DNA from: Fimbriimonadia bacterium
GTDB lineage: Bacteria > Armatimonadota > Fimbriimonadia > Fimbriimonadales > Fimbriimonadaceae
NCBI GenBank assembly: GCA_030430755.1
Contig: JAUIKO010000005.1
Span: forward strand, 1 to 64,000
Length of the DNA stretch: 64,000 nt
Reading direction: 5' to 3'
The notes beneath the pieces were generated by a model. The model was given only the letters and a program-made list of their open reading frames with translations. It did not search any database and was not told where the DNA came from. Made by a program: the position numbers and the translations under genes. How positions within the stretch are numbered: the first letter of the stretch is position 1; each line of letters begins with the position of its first letter. Shown piece after piece: positions 9,183 to 18,351 of the stretch.

Positions 9183-11039
9183 ATGAAAAAATACATGTAT
9201 AAGTGTTCACAAATTATTTTTATATCAATATTGCTACTGATTTGCCATGATAGATCTGTATTTAGTATTAATTCAGTAAACACGTCAATTAAAAAAAAGA
9301 AATTATCAGAAGATAGTTTGAATGATGAAATTTTAGAAACTCTAAAAGGATTCACTGATTTAAAAGTGCTAGAATTCACTAATTGTCCGGATTTGAGTAA
9401 TCATAAGTTATCGGAATTCATAAATAGTCAACATCATTTAGAAAAGATTTATTTACATAATTGTGATATTAACGATAGAGTTTTAGATTCAATTCAAAAT
9501 TTAGATCAGCTTCGGGTTGTTCGAATCAGTGGAAAATGTTCTCTAAGTAGCGGATCTCTTCTGCGCTTTTTAAAAGGTTTACAGAATGGTATTATTAAGA
9601 AATTAGATTTCAGAGATATTGATGTTGTAAACGATGCTTGTCTGTCAACCATTGCTATCCTAACTTCTATTAAGAGTTTAAATTTAAGTGGTAATACAAG
9701 CTTCACTTCTGGATCTTTTGTGAAAATACTTGAAAATCTTGTTAATCTGAAAAAATTTTTAGTGGCAAAGACCTCTTTTGGTAGTATTGACGATGTATCT
9801 TCTCTTCGGTATTGTCGGAATTTGAGAGTTATTAATGTTTCTGAATGTAGCAATATAAAGAAGGGTTCGTTTATTGGTATCTTGGGTATGCTCGTTAAAT
9901 TAGAAGAGTTATATGCTTCTAAGACCTCTTTTGGTATTCCCGAAGAGATCTTTTCTCTTCAGTATTGTCGAAGGCTACGTGTTATCTGTCTTTCTGGATG
10001 TAGAAACATTAAGTATGGTTCGTTTTCCGGTATATGTCAACAGCTTTTAAGCTTGGAGGAGTTCGATGTTTCTGATACTGAATTTGGTTATAGCCGAGAG
10101 ACTGGTGAACTTAGTAAATGTAACTCCTTGAGGGTTATTAATTTGTCTGGGTCTAAAGTAGATCCTTTCATTTTTCTATTATGTTTTCATTGTTTTAATA
10201 GATTGGAAGAGCTAAATATTTCTGGTATAAGTGACCCTGATTTGTTTGTTAGAGTTTATCCGTTAGAATTTAGAATATGTCAGAATTTGAGAGTTTTCGA
10301 TCTTAGTGGATGTAATGGAATGCATTTTGACGACTATATCTGTAGATTGAATATGTTCGTTAACTTGGAAGTGTTGAAAATTTCTGGCAATAGTAGTGAA
10401 TCAGTACTAGATAGAGTTGGAGAATGCCGGAAGTTAAAGGTTCTTGATCTTAGTAAATGTATTGGAATATGTGCTGATAAATTTACAAGTATATTGCCCA
10501 AGCTTGTAAATTTAGAAGAGCTCAATGTTTCTGGTACTAAATTTGATTTAAAGATGTTTTCTCTTCAGAAACACCCGAATTTGAGGGTGCTGAATGTATC
10601 TGGATGTAGCAATATCGAGGCTGGATTATTTGCCAATGTATTTGATCAACTTGTTAATTTGGAAGAGCTCAATGTTTCTGATACTGGATTTGGTAACCAG
10701 GAGGATATAGATTCTCTTCAGCATTACTTAAAGTTGAGAATACTGGATGTGAGTAAATGTAAAAGTATTGATAATGGTAGTTTTGCAAAAGTTCTTAGGA
10801 AGCTCTTAAACTTGAAGAAGTTCAATGTTTCCTATACTAAATTTGGTAGTATGGAAGAGATATTTTCTCTTGAGTATTGTCCAGAGCTGAGGGTTCTTAA
10901 TTTTCATGAAACTCTTTATTTCAACGAGAGCATGTTTATGCGTGTTCTTTATAAACTAGATAAGTTAGAATTATTGTATATTTGGAACAATAAACTGGAT
11001 ATTCATAACATATCAGCTTTAAAAGATTTATTTCGTTAG
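9183..11039 (+). CDS. Secreted leucine-rich-repeat protein, paralogue of the upstream LRR giant
   Basis: A 618-residue protein with a Sec signal (MKKYMYKCSQ, then IIFISILLLIC) and a purine-rich ribosome site AAGGAAA upstream. The rest is LRR solenoid. Residues 45-210 align with residues 215-370 of its neighbour: SLNDEILETLKGF against ALNDETLEVLKRF, and HNCDINDRVLDSIQN against WNCDINDEVLHSIQN. The 51-residue unit recurs (KTSFGS, KTSFGI, DTEFGY, DTGFGN, YTKFGS) but units are fewer, diverged and interrupted by irregular stretches. A cysteine in SGC/SEC/SKC turns recurs in most units. The pair arose by duplication, after which the first gene expanded. Likely secreted binding protein acting on a host or on neighbouring cells; target unknown. 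Confidence 0.88.
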   Translation: MKKYMYKCSQIIFISILLLICHDRSVFSINSVNTSIKKKKLSEDSLNDEILETLKGFTDLKVLEFTNCPDLSNHKLSEFINSQHHLEKIYLHNCDINDRVLDSIQNLDQLRVVRISGKCSLSSGSLLRFLKGLQNGIIKKLDFRDIDVVNDACLSTIAILTSIKSLNLSGNTSFTSGSFVKILENLVNLKKFLVAKTSFGSIDDVSSLRYCRNLRVINVSECSNIKKGSFIGILGMLVKLEELYASKTSFGIPEEIFSLQYCRRLRVICLSGCRNIKYGSFSGICQQLLSLEEFDVSDTEFGYSRETGELSKCNSLRVINLSGSKVDPFIFLLCFHCFNRLEELNISGISDPDLFVRVYPLEFRICQNLRVFDLSGCNGMHFDDYICRLNMFVNLEVLKISGNSSESVLDRVGECRKLKVLDLSKCIGICADKFTSILPKLVNLEELNVSGTKFDLKMFSLQKHPNLRVLNVSGCSNIEAGLFANVFDQLVNLEELNVSDTGFGNQEDIDSLQHYLKLRILDVSKCKSIDNGSFAKVLRKLLNLKKFNVSYTKFGSMEEIFSLEYCPELRVLNFHETLYFNESMFMRVLYKLDKLELLYIWNNKLDIHNISALKDLFR

Positions 11040-11209
11040 AAAAATTTATATATGCGTGACTGTATTAACATCTTATTAAGTAACATCTTATTAATTAATA
11101 GTTTCTTAGATAATAGTTTTTTAATCTATAAAAAATAGTTGAGAGTAATGATATGATGATGTTTTTACTCTTGAGAGTTAATCTGTTTCTGTGAATAGAT
11201 CTTACATTT

Positions 11210-11237
11210 AAGAAAAGGAGAGGATACTCCCTTTCTT
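11210..11237. terminator. Imperfect hairpin between LRR2 and lepA, possible bidirectional terminator
   Basis: AAGAAAAGGAG pairs with CTCCCTTTCTT (one mismatch) around a 6-base loop, in the space where the plus-strand LRR gene and minus-strand lepA converge. A second imperfect stem (AGATTAGAGAAAT with ATTTTTCTAATCT) overlaps the lepA stop codon. The 233-bp spacer otherwise shows no gene. Confidence 0.45.
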
Positions 11238-11272
11238 GAATAGATTAGAGAAATATAGAAAAATAGATTTTT

Positions 11273-13069
11273 CTAATCTGCTACTTTAAGAACGCTTAGG
11301 AATGCTTCCTGAGGTAGTTCTACAGCACCTACTTGTTTCATCCGTTTTTTACCTTCTTTCTGTTTTTCAAGGAGCTTTCTTTTTCTAGAAACGTCTCCTC
11401 CATAACATTTAGCCAAAACATTTTTCCTATAGGGTTTTACGGATTCTGAAGCTAATATTTTTGCTCCGATGGCAGCTTGTATTTTCACTTCATATTGTTG
11501 TCTTGGCACGACTTTTTTAAGTTGTTCTACTATAGCCCGAGCTCGTTGATAAGAAAATTGTCTGCTCACGATGAATGAAAGAGCATCGACCATATCGCCA
11601 TTCAAGAGAACATCTACTTTAACAAGGTCCGCTTGAGCATAGCCTGTTAATTCGTAGTCAAAGCTAGCGTATCCTTTGGTATTTGTTTTAAGTTTGTCAA
11701 AGAAATCGAGTAAGATTTCCCCAAGTGGAAGAGAGTAGTGGAGTATAGCACGATTGTCTGAAGGATATTCCGTTTTAATATAGGTACCTCTTCTCTCTTG
11801 ACAAAGGGTCATTGCAGCTCCTATGTACTCGCTAGGTAGCATAATGCTAGCATGCACCGTAGGCTCTTCTATACATTCAACTTGATTTGGAGAAGGAACT
11901 TCGCTTGGGTTACTAATATAGATAACTTCCCCATTACTTTTTGTGATTTGGTAGATAACACTGGGAGCCGTTAATAGTAAATCTAAATTGAATTCTCTTT
12001 CTAAACGTTCTCTAGCAATATCCATGTGGAGGAGACCAAGAAATCCACATCTAAACCCGAATCCTAGAGCTGCTGAGGTCTCAGGTTCAAAATCGAGTGA
12101 GGCATCATTTAGTTTTAGTTTTTCAATAGCATCTCTTAGATCTTCGTATTGGTTAGAATCGGTAGGATAGAGTCCACAGTAGACCATTGGTTTTGCTTTT
12201 CTATATCCTGGAAGGGCTTGTGTAGCACTGTTTGTAGCTGAAGTTATAGTATCACCAACACCGGCATCGCCAATGCTTTTCATGGTGGCGGTTAAAAAAC
12301 CGACTTCTCCAGTATTTAAAGTACTTGTTTTGTGGAGTTTAGGTGTGAAAACACCCACAGAATCTACTTCGAAGACAGAGCCTGTTGACATCATCTTTAT
12401 TTTGTCTTTTGGTTTTACACTACCATCTATGATACGAATATATGCGACTACACCTTGATATGCATCAAAATGAGAATCAAAAATGAGAGCTCTTAAAGAC
12501 GATTCTTTTTTTCCTTTAGGATAAGGAACTTTTTGTACAACTGCTTCTAGAATATCTTCGATTCCTATTCCAGATTTAGCAGAGCAGGGTACTGCTTCAC
12601 TAGCATCTATCACAACGGCCTGTTCTATCTCTTCTCTTGCTCTTTCAATATCTGCATGAGGAAGATCGATTTTATTGATGACAGGAATAATTTCTAAATT
12701 CTGATTCATTGCCATACTAGCGTTTGCTATGGTTTGGGCTTCAACCCCTTGGCTTGCATCGACAACAAGAATGGCACCTTCACACGCATCTAAAGATCTA
12801 CTAACTTCATATGTAAAGTCAACATGGCCTGGAGTATCAATAAGATTAAGTTGATAAAGATTGCCATCTTTGGCTTTATATTCAAGCCTAACAGAGGTCA
12901 TTTTAATTGTGATACCACGTTCTCGCTCGATATCCATTGTATCGAGCATCTGTTCTTGTGCTTGTCCACGGATGGCTCCACATTTTTCAATAATACGGTC
13001 GGCTAAGGTTGATTTACCATGATCGATGTGAGCGATAATACAAAAGTTTCTAATAAATGACTGATCCAT
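11273..13069 (-). CDS. lepA: Elongation factor 4 (LepA) GTPase
   Basis: LepA is a ribosome-binding translational GTPase that back-translocates or helps stalled ribosomes. At 598 residues it is standard length. G motifs are complete: [13 protein letters not shown] (P-loop, residues about 12-24), RERGITIK (switch I), DTPGHVDF (G3) and NKIDLP (G4). The C-terminal LepA domain with [16 protein letters not shown] and the basic tail ([25 protein letters not shown]) is present. A -10-like GATAAT on the minus strand ends 11 bases before the ATG and no ribosome site is visible, so the message may be almost leaderless. Transcribed alone. Confidence 0.97.
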   Translation of the reverse strand: MDQSFIRNFCIIAHIDHGKSTLADRIIEKCGAIRGQAQEQMLDTMDIERERGITIKMTSVRLEYKAKDGNLYQLNLIDTPGHVDFTYEVSRSLDACEGAILVVDASQGVEAQTIANASMAMNQNLEIIPVINKIDLPHADIERAREEIEQAVVIDASEAVPCSAKSGIGIEDILEAVVQKVPYPKGKKESSLRALIFDSHFDAYQGVVAYIRIIDGSVKPKDKIKMMSTGSVFEVDSVGVFTPKLHKTSTLNTGEVGFLTATMKSIGDAGVGDTITSATNSATQALPGYRKAKPMVYCGLYPTDSNQYEDLRDAIEKLKLNDASLDFEPETSAALGFGFRCGFLGLLHMDIARERLEREFNLDLLLTAPSVIYQITKSNGEVIYISNPSEVPSPNQVECIEEPTVHASIMLPSEYIGAAMTLCQERRGTYIKTEYPSDNRAILHYSLPLGEILLDFFDKLKTNTKGYASFDYELTGYAQADLVKVDVLLNGDMVDALSFIVSRQFSYQRARAIVEQLKKVVPRQQYEVKIQAAIGAKILASESVKPYRKNVLAKCYGGDVSRKRKLLEKQKEGKKRMKQVGAVELPQEAFLSVLKVAD

Positions 13070-13203
13070 AGGTTGTAGAAATTATCTTGATATAATACTT
13101 AGATTGTACCGCTTTGATTAGATGTGAGATGTTGACATTTTTTTTTATGGAGTGTTTTTACTGATGGGAATACCGTACGTGCCATAATTTGTATTAATAA
13201 ACT

Positions 13204-13596
13204 ATGGTATTTTTAATTAATTTATCTGATCTTAGCGGAGATTTTCCTTCATTTTCTGATGCTCCAAGGGGTGTGTGCTTGGAAACTTTTGAACCTGATA
13301 CACTCATTGCATTCATCAAAAAATCTGAATTTTCAGACAAATATTACTATTTTTGGTTTATAGGAATATTAGATGATTATTATAAAATTCAAACACTATA
13401 TTATTCACCTAGTAATCCTACTTTGTTTCATATAAATAAAATGGATTATTCTATGAATTATTCTATGGATTATTCTAGCGTAGATATGAAAGCTTCAAAC
13501 CGCTTAATACCTTCAAATTTTACTTTTTTAGACCAAGTTTTATCGATATCCGGAAATCCAGATATTTATAGCATGATCTGTTCTAGAAAAGTGTAG
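13204..13596 (+). CDS. Hypothetical protein, 130 residues
   Basis: Not recognised. It is a soluble-looking, aromatic-rich protein (SDKYYYFWF) without signal peptide or membrane helix. Near residue 80 a five-residue motif repeats (MDYSMNYSMDYS), coded by a small in-frame DNA repeat ATGGATTATTCT/ATGAATTATTCT/ATGGATTATTCT, which suggests recent slippage. It ends 26 bp before tatD and may be co-transcribed with it. There is no clear ribosome site, so the start is uncertain, but the AT-rich codon use matches neighbouring genes. Confidence 0.5.
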   Translation: MVFLINLSDLSGDFPSFSDAPRGVCLETFEPDTLIAFIKKSEFSDKYYYFWFIGILDDYYKIQTLYYSPSNPTLFHINKMDYSMNYSMDYSSVDMKASNRLIPSNFTFLDQVLSISGNPDIYSMICSRKV

Positions 13597-13621
13597 TAAA
13601 AGAGAATATACTGAAGGTGAT

Positions 13622-14401
13622 ATGTGGTTGATCGATACTCACTGCCATTTAAATGATTATGAAGCTTTTCCTGATCCATCTAAAGTCATAAAGCATGCAG
13701 ATGATGTGGATGTTAAAGAGTTGATTGTCATTGGTATTGATGCTGAAACAAATGAGAGGGCAGTCGATCTTGCTGAAAAATTTGAAAATGTTTTTGCGGT
13801 CGTTGGTTGGCATCCTAATTATGCAAAATCTTGGAAATCAAGTTATTTAAAAACGTTGGAAGCTTTTTATTCTCATCAAAAAGTATGTGCTATTGGAGAA
13901 ATAGGGCTCGATTTTCACTGGGATTACGCTACCACCAATGAGCAGGTCAAATGTTTGAATGATCAGTTAGATCTCGCAGAAACATTAGATTCTTCCATTG
14001 TTATACACTGTAGAGATGCTTATCCTGACTTGCTTTCTGTTTTAGAGACTAGAAAGCATTTGAGATATTTGTTTCACTGTTTCAGTGGCAATAAAGAGGA
14101 TGCCGAACGTTGCATGAAGCTAGATGTATACTATGGCGTTGATGGGCCTATTACCTATAAGAAGAACGATGCTCTAAGAGAAATCGTAGGGCTTCTTCCG
14201 AAAAATAGATTGCTTTTGGAAACAGATAGCCCTTGGTTAACTCCTACCCCTTATCGTGGTAAACAGAACTTCCCGGAGTATCTTGTTTATATAAATAACA
14301 AAATAGCAGAAATTTGGCAGTGTAGCCCAGAGAGTAGTGCAAGGATTTGTTCAGAGAATACATATCGATTTTTTCCAAAGATGAAGTCGGAAATAAGGTG
14401 A
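13622..14401 (+). CDS. tatD: TatD-family metal-dependent DNase
   Basis: TatD proteins are TIM-barrel hydrolases of the amidohydrolase type with 3'-5' exonuclease or DNA-repair activity. Seen here: DTHCHLND at residues 5-12 (first metal ligands), IGEIGLDFHWD near residue 95 (metal Glu), SIVIHCRDA (His), LFHCFSG (His) and LLETDSPWLTP (catalytic Asp). 259 residues is normal. A ribosome site AAGGTG precedes the ATG. The next gene starts 4 bp after its stop, so it opens an operon with the FtsL-like gene and perhaps the wall genes beyond. Confidence 0.95.
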   Translation: MWLIDTHCHLNDYEAFPDPSKVIKHADDVDVKELIVIGIDAETNERAVDLAEKFENVFAVVGWHPNYAKSWKSSYLKTLEAFYSHQKVCAIGEIGLDFHWDYATTNEQVKCLNDQLDLAETLDSSIVIHCRDAYPDLLSVLETRKHLRYLFHCFSGNKEDAERCMKLDVYYGVDGPITYKKNDALREIVGLLPKNRLLLETDSPWLTPTPYRGKQNFPEYLVYINNKIAEIWQCSPESSARICSENTYRFFPKMKSEIR

Positions 14402-14405
14402 TGAA

Positions 14406-14837
14406 ATGAAAAGAAGAAGACGAGTGAGAAAATGGATGCTTTTTCAAAGATATTTTTCAGTTCTTGTGTTTATTTTTTTTATTACATTAACTCTTTATTT
14501 GTTAAGTGCTTTAGTGGGACATGTTTTTCTTGAAAAATATCGAAGAGAAGGTGTAAAAGCGGTAGAGAAAATGAGAGAATTAGATTCTCAAATACTTTTA
14601 CTTCAGAAAAAAATGGAGAAAGCTGTAGATCCATCAGAAATCAAAAAATGGGCAGAATCTAAACACTATAAAGTATTTGTAGAAGACTTTTTAACTAAAA
14701 AGGAATCTACAAAAGAAGATGAAGAGATAAATAAAAATAATGCATGGAATCTTATTCGTCGATATCAATCTGTTTTTCAGGATTTAAATACGACGAATTC
14801 AAGTGATTTTGTTGTGGATATTCGTCCTGAAAGCTAG
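14406..14837 (+). CDS. FtsL-like bitopic division protein
   Basis: A 143-residue protein with a strongly basic N terminus (MKRRRRVRKW), one transmembrane helix at about 19-42 (VLVFIFFITLTLYLLSALVG) and an external coiled coil at about 50-75 (VEKMRELDSQILLLQKKME). It then has DPSEIKKWAESKHY, which matches the D..iE..A...y ending usual in FtsL/DivIC proteins. In bacteria ftsL usually sits directly before ftsI, and here ftsI follows after about 200 bp. FtsL links the FtsQBL complex to the FtsWI septal synthase. The C-terminal tail is longer than usual. Sequence identity in this family is always weak, so the call rests on architecture and position. Confidence 0.65.
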   Translation: MKRRRRVRKWMLFQRYFSVLVFIFFITLTLYLLSALVGHVFLEKYRREGVKAVEKMRELDSQILLLQKKMEKAVDPSEIKKWAESKHYKVFVEDFLTKKESTKEDEEINKNNAWNLIRRYQSVFQDLNTTNSSDFVVDIRPES

Positions 14838-15028
14838 GGAAATGTTTCTTTTTTAAAATTTATATAAAAATTAAAAAAAATAATAAATTTAAAAAGGATA
14901 GTATTTTTAATGGTTTATTTATATTTATATCCGTGAAAATGTCTGTTTTTTGAAAACTGACAACGTTAGTGAAGACAAAAAAATACATTTTAGAATAAAA
15001 TACACTACAAGGGATTTGGCTTTTGGTA

Positions 15029-15042
15029 TATCTTTAAAGATA
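15029..15042. promoter_or_regulatory. Perfect 14-bp palindrome directly before ftsI
   Basis: TATCTTTAAAGATA is its own reverse complement and ends one base before the ftsI ATG. It may be an operator or a local hairpin over the start region, though AT-rich palindromes also arise by chance. The 206-bp spacer between the FtsL-like gene and ftsI (14838-15043) is very AT-rich and holds no gene. Confidence 0.3.
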
Positions 15043-15043
15043 G

Positions 15044-16774
15044 ATGAAAGCTATGAATCAGCAAAGAAAAATTAGAGAAGGACTTGTCACTTTTGGAGTT
15101 GCTTTATTTTTTGTTTTAGCTGTTATCTCTCAAGTACGTGTGCACATCATTGCACAGGAGTCTATATTAAAAAATGCTAAGAATACAAAGAGGTTCTGGG
15201 TTAAACGTAAAGACAGTGCACATCGGGGCACGATCTACTCATCTGATGGTAAAGTCCTCGCGCAAAGTACGGATATGTACGAGCTTGGGGTCGACTATAA
15301 GAAAGTACCCAAGAGCCCTGGTTTTTTCTTGGAACTCGCATCTGCAGCTGAAATCTCAGCGTCGGAGTTAAGGCAAGCAGCCTGGTCTGGTGTAGGTTTA
15401 CGTTTTTGGAATAGTTATCTTCACAAAACACAAGCGGAGAGAGTTCAAAAGGTAAAAACACATTGGAATGCGGATGGTGTTTCTTTGAACAGGGTATCAA
15501 AACGATTTTATCCGCTGGCAGAAAACACATCCGGAATTATAGGCTATTTAAGAGATGCAAATCCCGTTTCTGGTCTCGAACTAAGTAAAAACGAACTACT
15601 CAGTGGAAAAAGTGGATTTAGAGAGGGATTGACCGATAGAACAGGTGCTTTTTTGCCGATGCGTATGTCGAGTGAAGAGATTAAGCCTGAGCATGGAGTT
15701 CATCTACATCTGACAATTGACTCATTTATTCAAACAAGGTGTACTGATTTAATCAGAAAAGCTGTAGAAAGTTCTGATTCTGATCAAGGAGCAATCATCG
15801 TAATGGATCCGAAAACAGGAGATGTTCTTACGATGGCAAATTGGCCCGCTTGGGAGCCAAAAGACACCAATTCTTTTTCTAGTTGTAATACAGATTTTAA
15901 TCCATGTTATATGGCAGCTTTTGAACCTGGGTCTACGTTTAAATCGTTAACGCTTGCTAAAGCTATTGATATGAACATAACAAGTCTGAAGGGAATGCTG
16001 AATTGTAGTGGTGAATTACGTATAGGAAATCGGTCACGTATTCGATGTCATTTAAGAAGAGATGGCCGTGCACATAGAAATATATCGAGTGCAAATGCAA
16101 TTGCAAGAAGTTGTAATGTATCTGCTGCCTCATGGGGAATTAAAATTGGATACAATCACATGGTGCAATATTTAGAACAATTAGGATTGCTCTCCAAATC
16201 TAATTTAGGTTTGCCCTATGAGAGAGGAGGGATGTTTAATAGAAATGATTCAGCAAAAGCATTACAGATGGCTAATGTAGGATTCGGACAGTCTATTACT
16301 GCTACTCCGATAGCACTTGCAAACGCTTTTTCAATACTAGCAAATGATGGCGTACGGATGGAACCTAGGATTATTAAACAGGTTGGTGATAATGTTTTAG
16401 AGCCTAAAGTCGCAGAAAAGATTATTTCTCCAGAAGCTGCAAGAGACGCTTTGAGAGCTATGGAATTAGCAGTGGAATCGGATATGGGGACAGCTAGAAA
16501 ATTGCGTATACCTGGATTTAAACTTGCTGGAAAAACAGGTACGGCTCAGAGGGTGAACCGTAAGACAGGTAAACTACAAGGTGGTGGATATATAGCAAAT
16601 TTTGTTGGATTTGTCTCATCGGAAAAACCAAAAGCAACAGTCCTTGTTATGTTAGATAATCCTAAGAAAGGAAGCTATTATGGTGGAGCTGTTGCAGGTC
16701 CAGTTTTTAAAAAAGTAGCAGAAGAGATTATTAAACACTATAATATTTCCCCAAATAAGGAACATATTAAATAG
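15044..16774 (+). CDS. ftsI: Peptidoglycan transpeptidase FtsI (penicillin-binding protein 3)
   Basis: A division-specific class B PBP that cross-links septal peptidoglycan in the periplasm. It has an N-terminal membrane anchor (residues about 13-31, VTFGVALFFVLAVIS), the PBP dimerisation domain (RGTIYSSDGKVLAQ) and a transpeptidase domain with STFK at 297-300 (Ser297 nucleophile), SCN at 356-358 and KTGT at 497-500. 576 residues is typical. The ATG nine bases further in is a possible alternative start. murE and murF follow in the same direction after 73 and 19 bp, as in the usual division and cell-wall cluster, but mraY, ftsW and murG are not next. Confidence 0.95.
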   Translation: MKAMNQQRKIREGLVTFGVALFFVLAVISQVRVHIIAQESILKNAKNTKRFWVKRKDSAHRGTIYSSDGKVLAQSTDMYELGVDYKKVPKSPGFFLELASAAEISASELRQAAWSGVGLRFWNSYLHKTQAERVQKVKTHWNADGVSLNRVSKRFYPLAENTSGIIGYLRDANPVSGLELSKNELLSGKSGFREGLTDRTGAFLPMRMSSEEIKPEHGVHLHLTIDSFIQTRCTDLIRKAVESSDSDQGAIIVMDPKTGDVLTMANWPAWEPKDTNSFSSCNTDFNPCYMAAFEPGSTFKSLTLAKAIDMNITSLKGMLNCSGELRIGNRSRIRCHLRRDGRAHRNISSANAIARSCNVSAASWGIKIGYNHMVQYLEQLGLLSKSNLGLPYERGGMFNRNDSAKALQMANVGFGQSITATPIALANAFSILANDGVRMEPRIIKQVGDNVLEPKVAEKIISPEAARDALRAMELAVESDMGTARKLRIPGFKLAGKTGTAQRVNRKTGKLQGGGYIANFVGFVSSEKPKATVLVMLDNPKKGSYYGGAVAGPVFKKVAEEIIKHYNISPNKEHIK

Positions 16775-16847
16775 AGGACAAAAAAATACTAGTATATTTT
16801 CTTCTAGGTTTTTATAATGGCTAGTAAAAGAGAGGTTTTTAACTTAT

Positions 16848-18332
16848 ATGGATTTTGATGATCTGATATTCAATAACTCAATTATTCCAGACGACTTCGA
16901 GTTAACAGATTTAGAGATAACATCTATTTCTGATGATTCTAGAAAAATAAAGAGTGGTGGGTTATACGTATGTATGCCAAGTAGTAAGACCACTACGTCC
17001 CTATTTGTCGAAGATGCTGCTATTGGTGGTGCAAGAGCTTGCATTGTATTTGATGAAAAAGGAATTGAACTTGCCAGGAAATTTCAAATAGGATATGCCT
17101 ATGTTGCTGATAAAGAGAAGTATATTCAGTATGTTGCTGAAGTAACTAGTAAGTTTTATGGAGATCCTAGTAAATCATTGAAAATGATTGGTGTTACGGG
17201 AACAAATGGTAAAACTTCTACATGCTGGATGATAAAAGAGATTTTATCTAGTCTAGGTTTTCAGTCCGCGTATATGGGAACTTTAGGTTATTGCTCGAAA
17301 GTAATAAGTTACGATTTTAAAAATACAAGTCCATATCCTGTTCCTTTCTACACTGCTTTAGATATATCTAAAAGGATAAAGCAGAAAGCAGTTGTCTCGG
17401 AGATAAGTAGTCATGCTTTAAAGGAAAGAAGGGTATGGGGTGTTTCTTTCGATGTTGGTGTTTATACTAATATTTCTCCTGAACACTTAGATTTTCACAA
17501 AGGCATGGAAGATTATGTTGCTTCAAAAAAAATATTGTTTTCAGAAATACCTAAACATACTAAAAAAATGTACACAGCAGTCATCAATGTTGATGATAAG
17601 TTTGGTGAATTGTGGGCTAAAGAGTTAAAACTTCCACGGATGATAACATATGGAAAGAATAAAGGAGACTTACAGGGTCAGTTAGCAGAATCAACAATGG
17701 ATCATACCATTATGAATGTTTCTTATAAAGGAAATACTGAACTGATTAAAATACCATTAGCGGGTAAGTTTCAATTAGAAAACGGTCTTGCGGCTATCGG
17801 AGCATGTTTAGCATTAGGCTTTAATTTGAAAAAAATAGCTCAAGCAATGCCTACCATCGAAAAAATCCCTGGTAGATTTGAAATTGTTCAAAACTCAAAG
17901 GGAGTTAAAGTAGTTGTGGATTATGCTCATACTCCAGATGCGCTAGATAAAATATTAGATTCAGCAAAAAGTTTGACAAAAGGTAGATTAATTACTGTCT
18001 TTGGATGTGGTGGAGATCGAGATGCTGTGAAAAGGCCTGTGATGGGAGAAGTTGCTTCGAAGTATTCTGATATTCTTGTACTTACAAATGATAATCCAAG
18101 AACTGAGGATCCAATTATGATTGCAGAGGAAATAAAGAAAGGGATCGATGATAAATTAGAATTACACGTGGAACTTGATAGAGATTCTGCAATTCGCCTT
18201 GCCATTGATATGGCTAAGGTGAACGATACTATTGTAATAGCTGGCAGAGGACATGAAACGCATCAAATGGTTGGTAAGGATAATATAGAATTGAATGATG
18301 CCAAAACAGCTAAGAAGTACCTAAATGCTTAG
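16848..18332 (+). CDS. murE: UDP-MurNAc-tripeptide synthetase adding meso-diaminopimelate
   Basis: MurE adds the third stem-peptide residue to UDP-MurNAc-L-Ala-D-Glu, using ATP. The Mur-ligase ATP loop is GVTGTNGKTS (residues 115-124). Further family signatures are TNISPEHLDFH and VVDYAHTPDALDKIL. The motif DNPRTEDP, starting at Asp415, is the form that reads meso-diaminopimelate rather than lysine, so the organism should have DAP-type peptidoglycan. 494 residues is normal. Confidence 0.97.
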   Translation: MDFDDLIFNNSIIPDDFELTDLEITSISDDSRKIKSGGLYVCMPSSKTTTSLFVEDAAIGGARACIVFDEKGIELARKFQIGYAYVADKEKYIQYVAEVTSKFYGDPSKSLKMIGVTGTNGKTSTCWMIKEILSSLGFQSAYMGTLGYCSKVISYDFKNTSPYPVPFYTALDISKRIKQKAVVSEISSHALKERRVWGVSFDVGVYTNISPEHLDFHKGMEDYVASKKILFSEIPKHTKKMYTAVINVDDKFGELWAKELKLPRMITYGKNKGDLQGQLAESTMDHTIMNVSYKGNTELIKIPLAGKFQLENGLAAIGACLALGFNLKKIAQAMPTIEKIPGRFEIVQNSKGVKVVVDYAHTPDALDKILDSAKSLTKGRLITVFGCGGDRDAVKRPVMGEVASKYSDILVLTNDNPRTEDPIMIAEEIKKGIDDKLELHVELDRDSAIRLAIDMAKVNDTIVIAGRGHETHQMVGKDNIELNDAKTAKKYLNA

Positions 18333-18351
18333 TATGCGTTAAAATATATGC

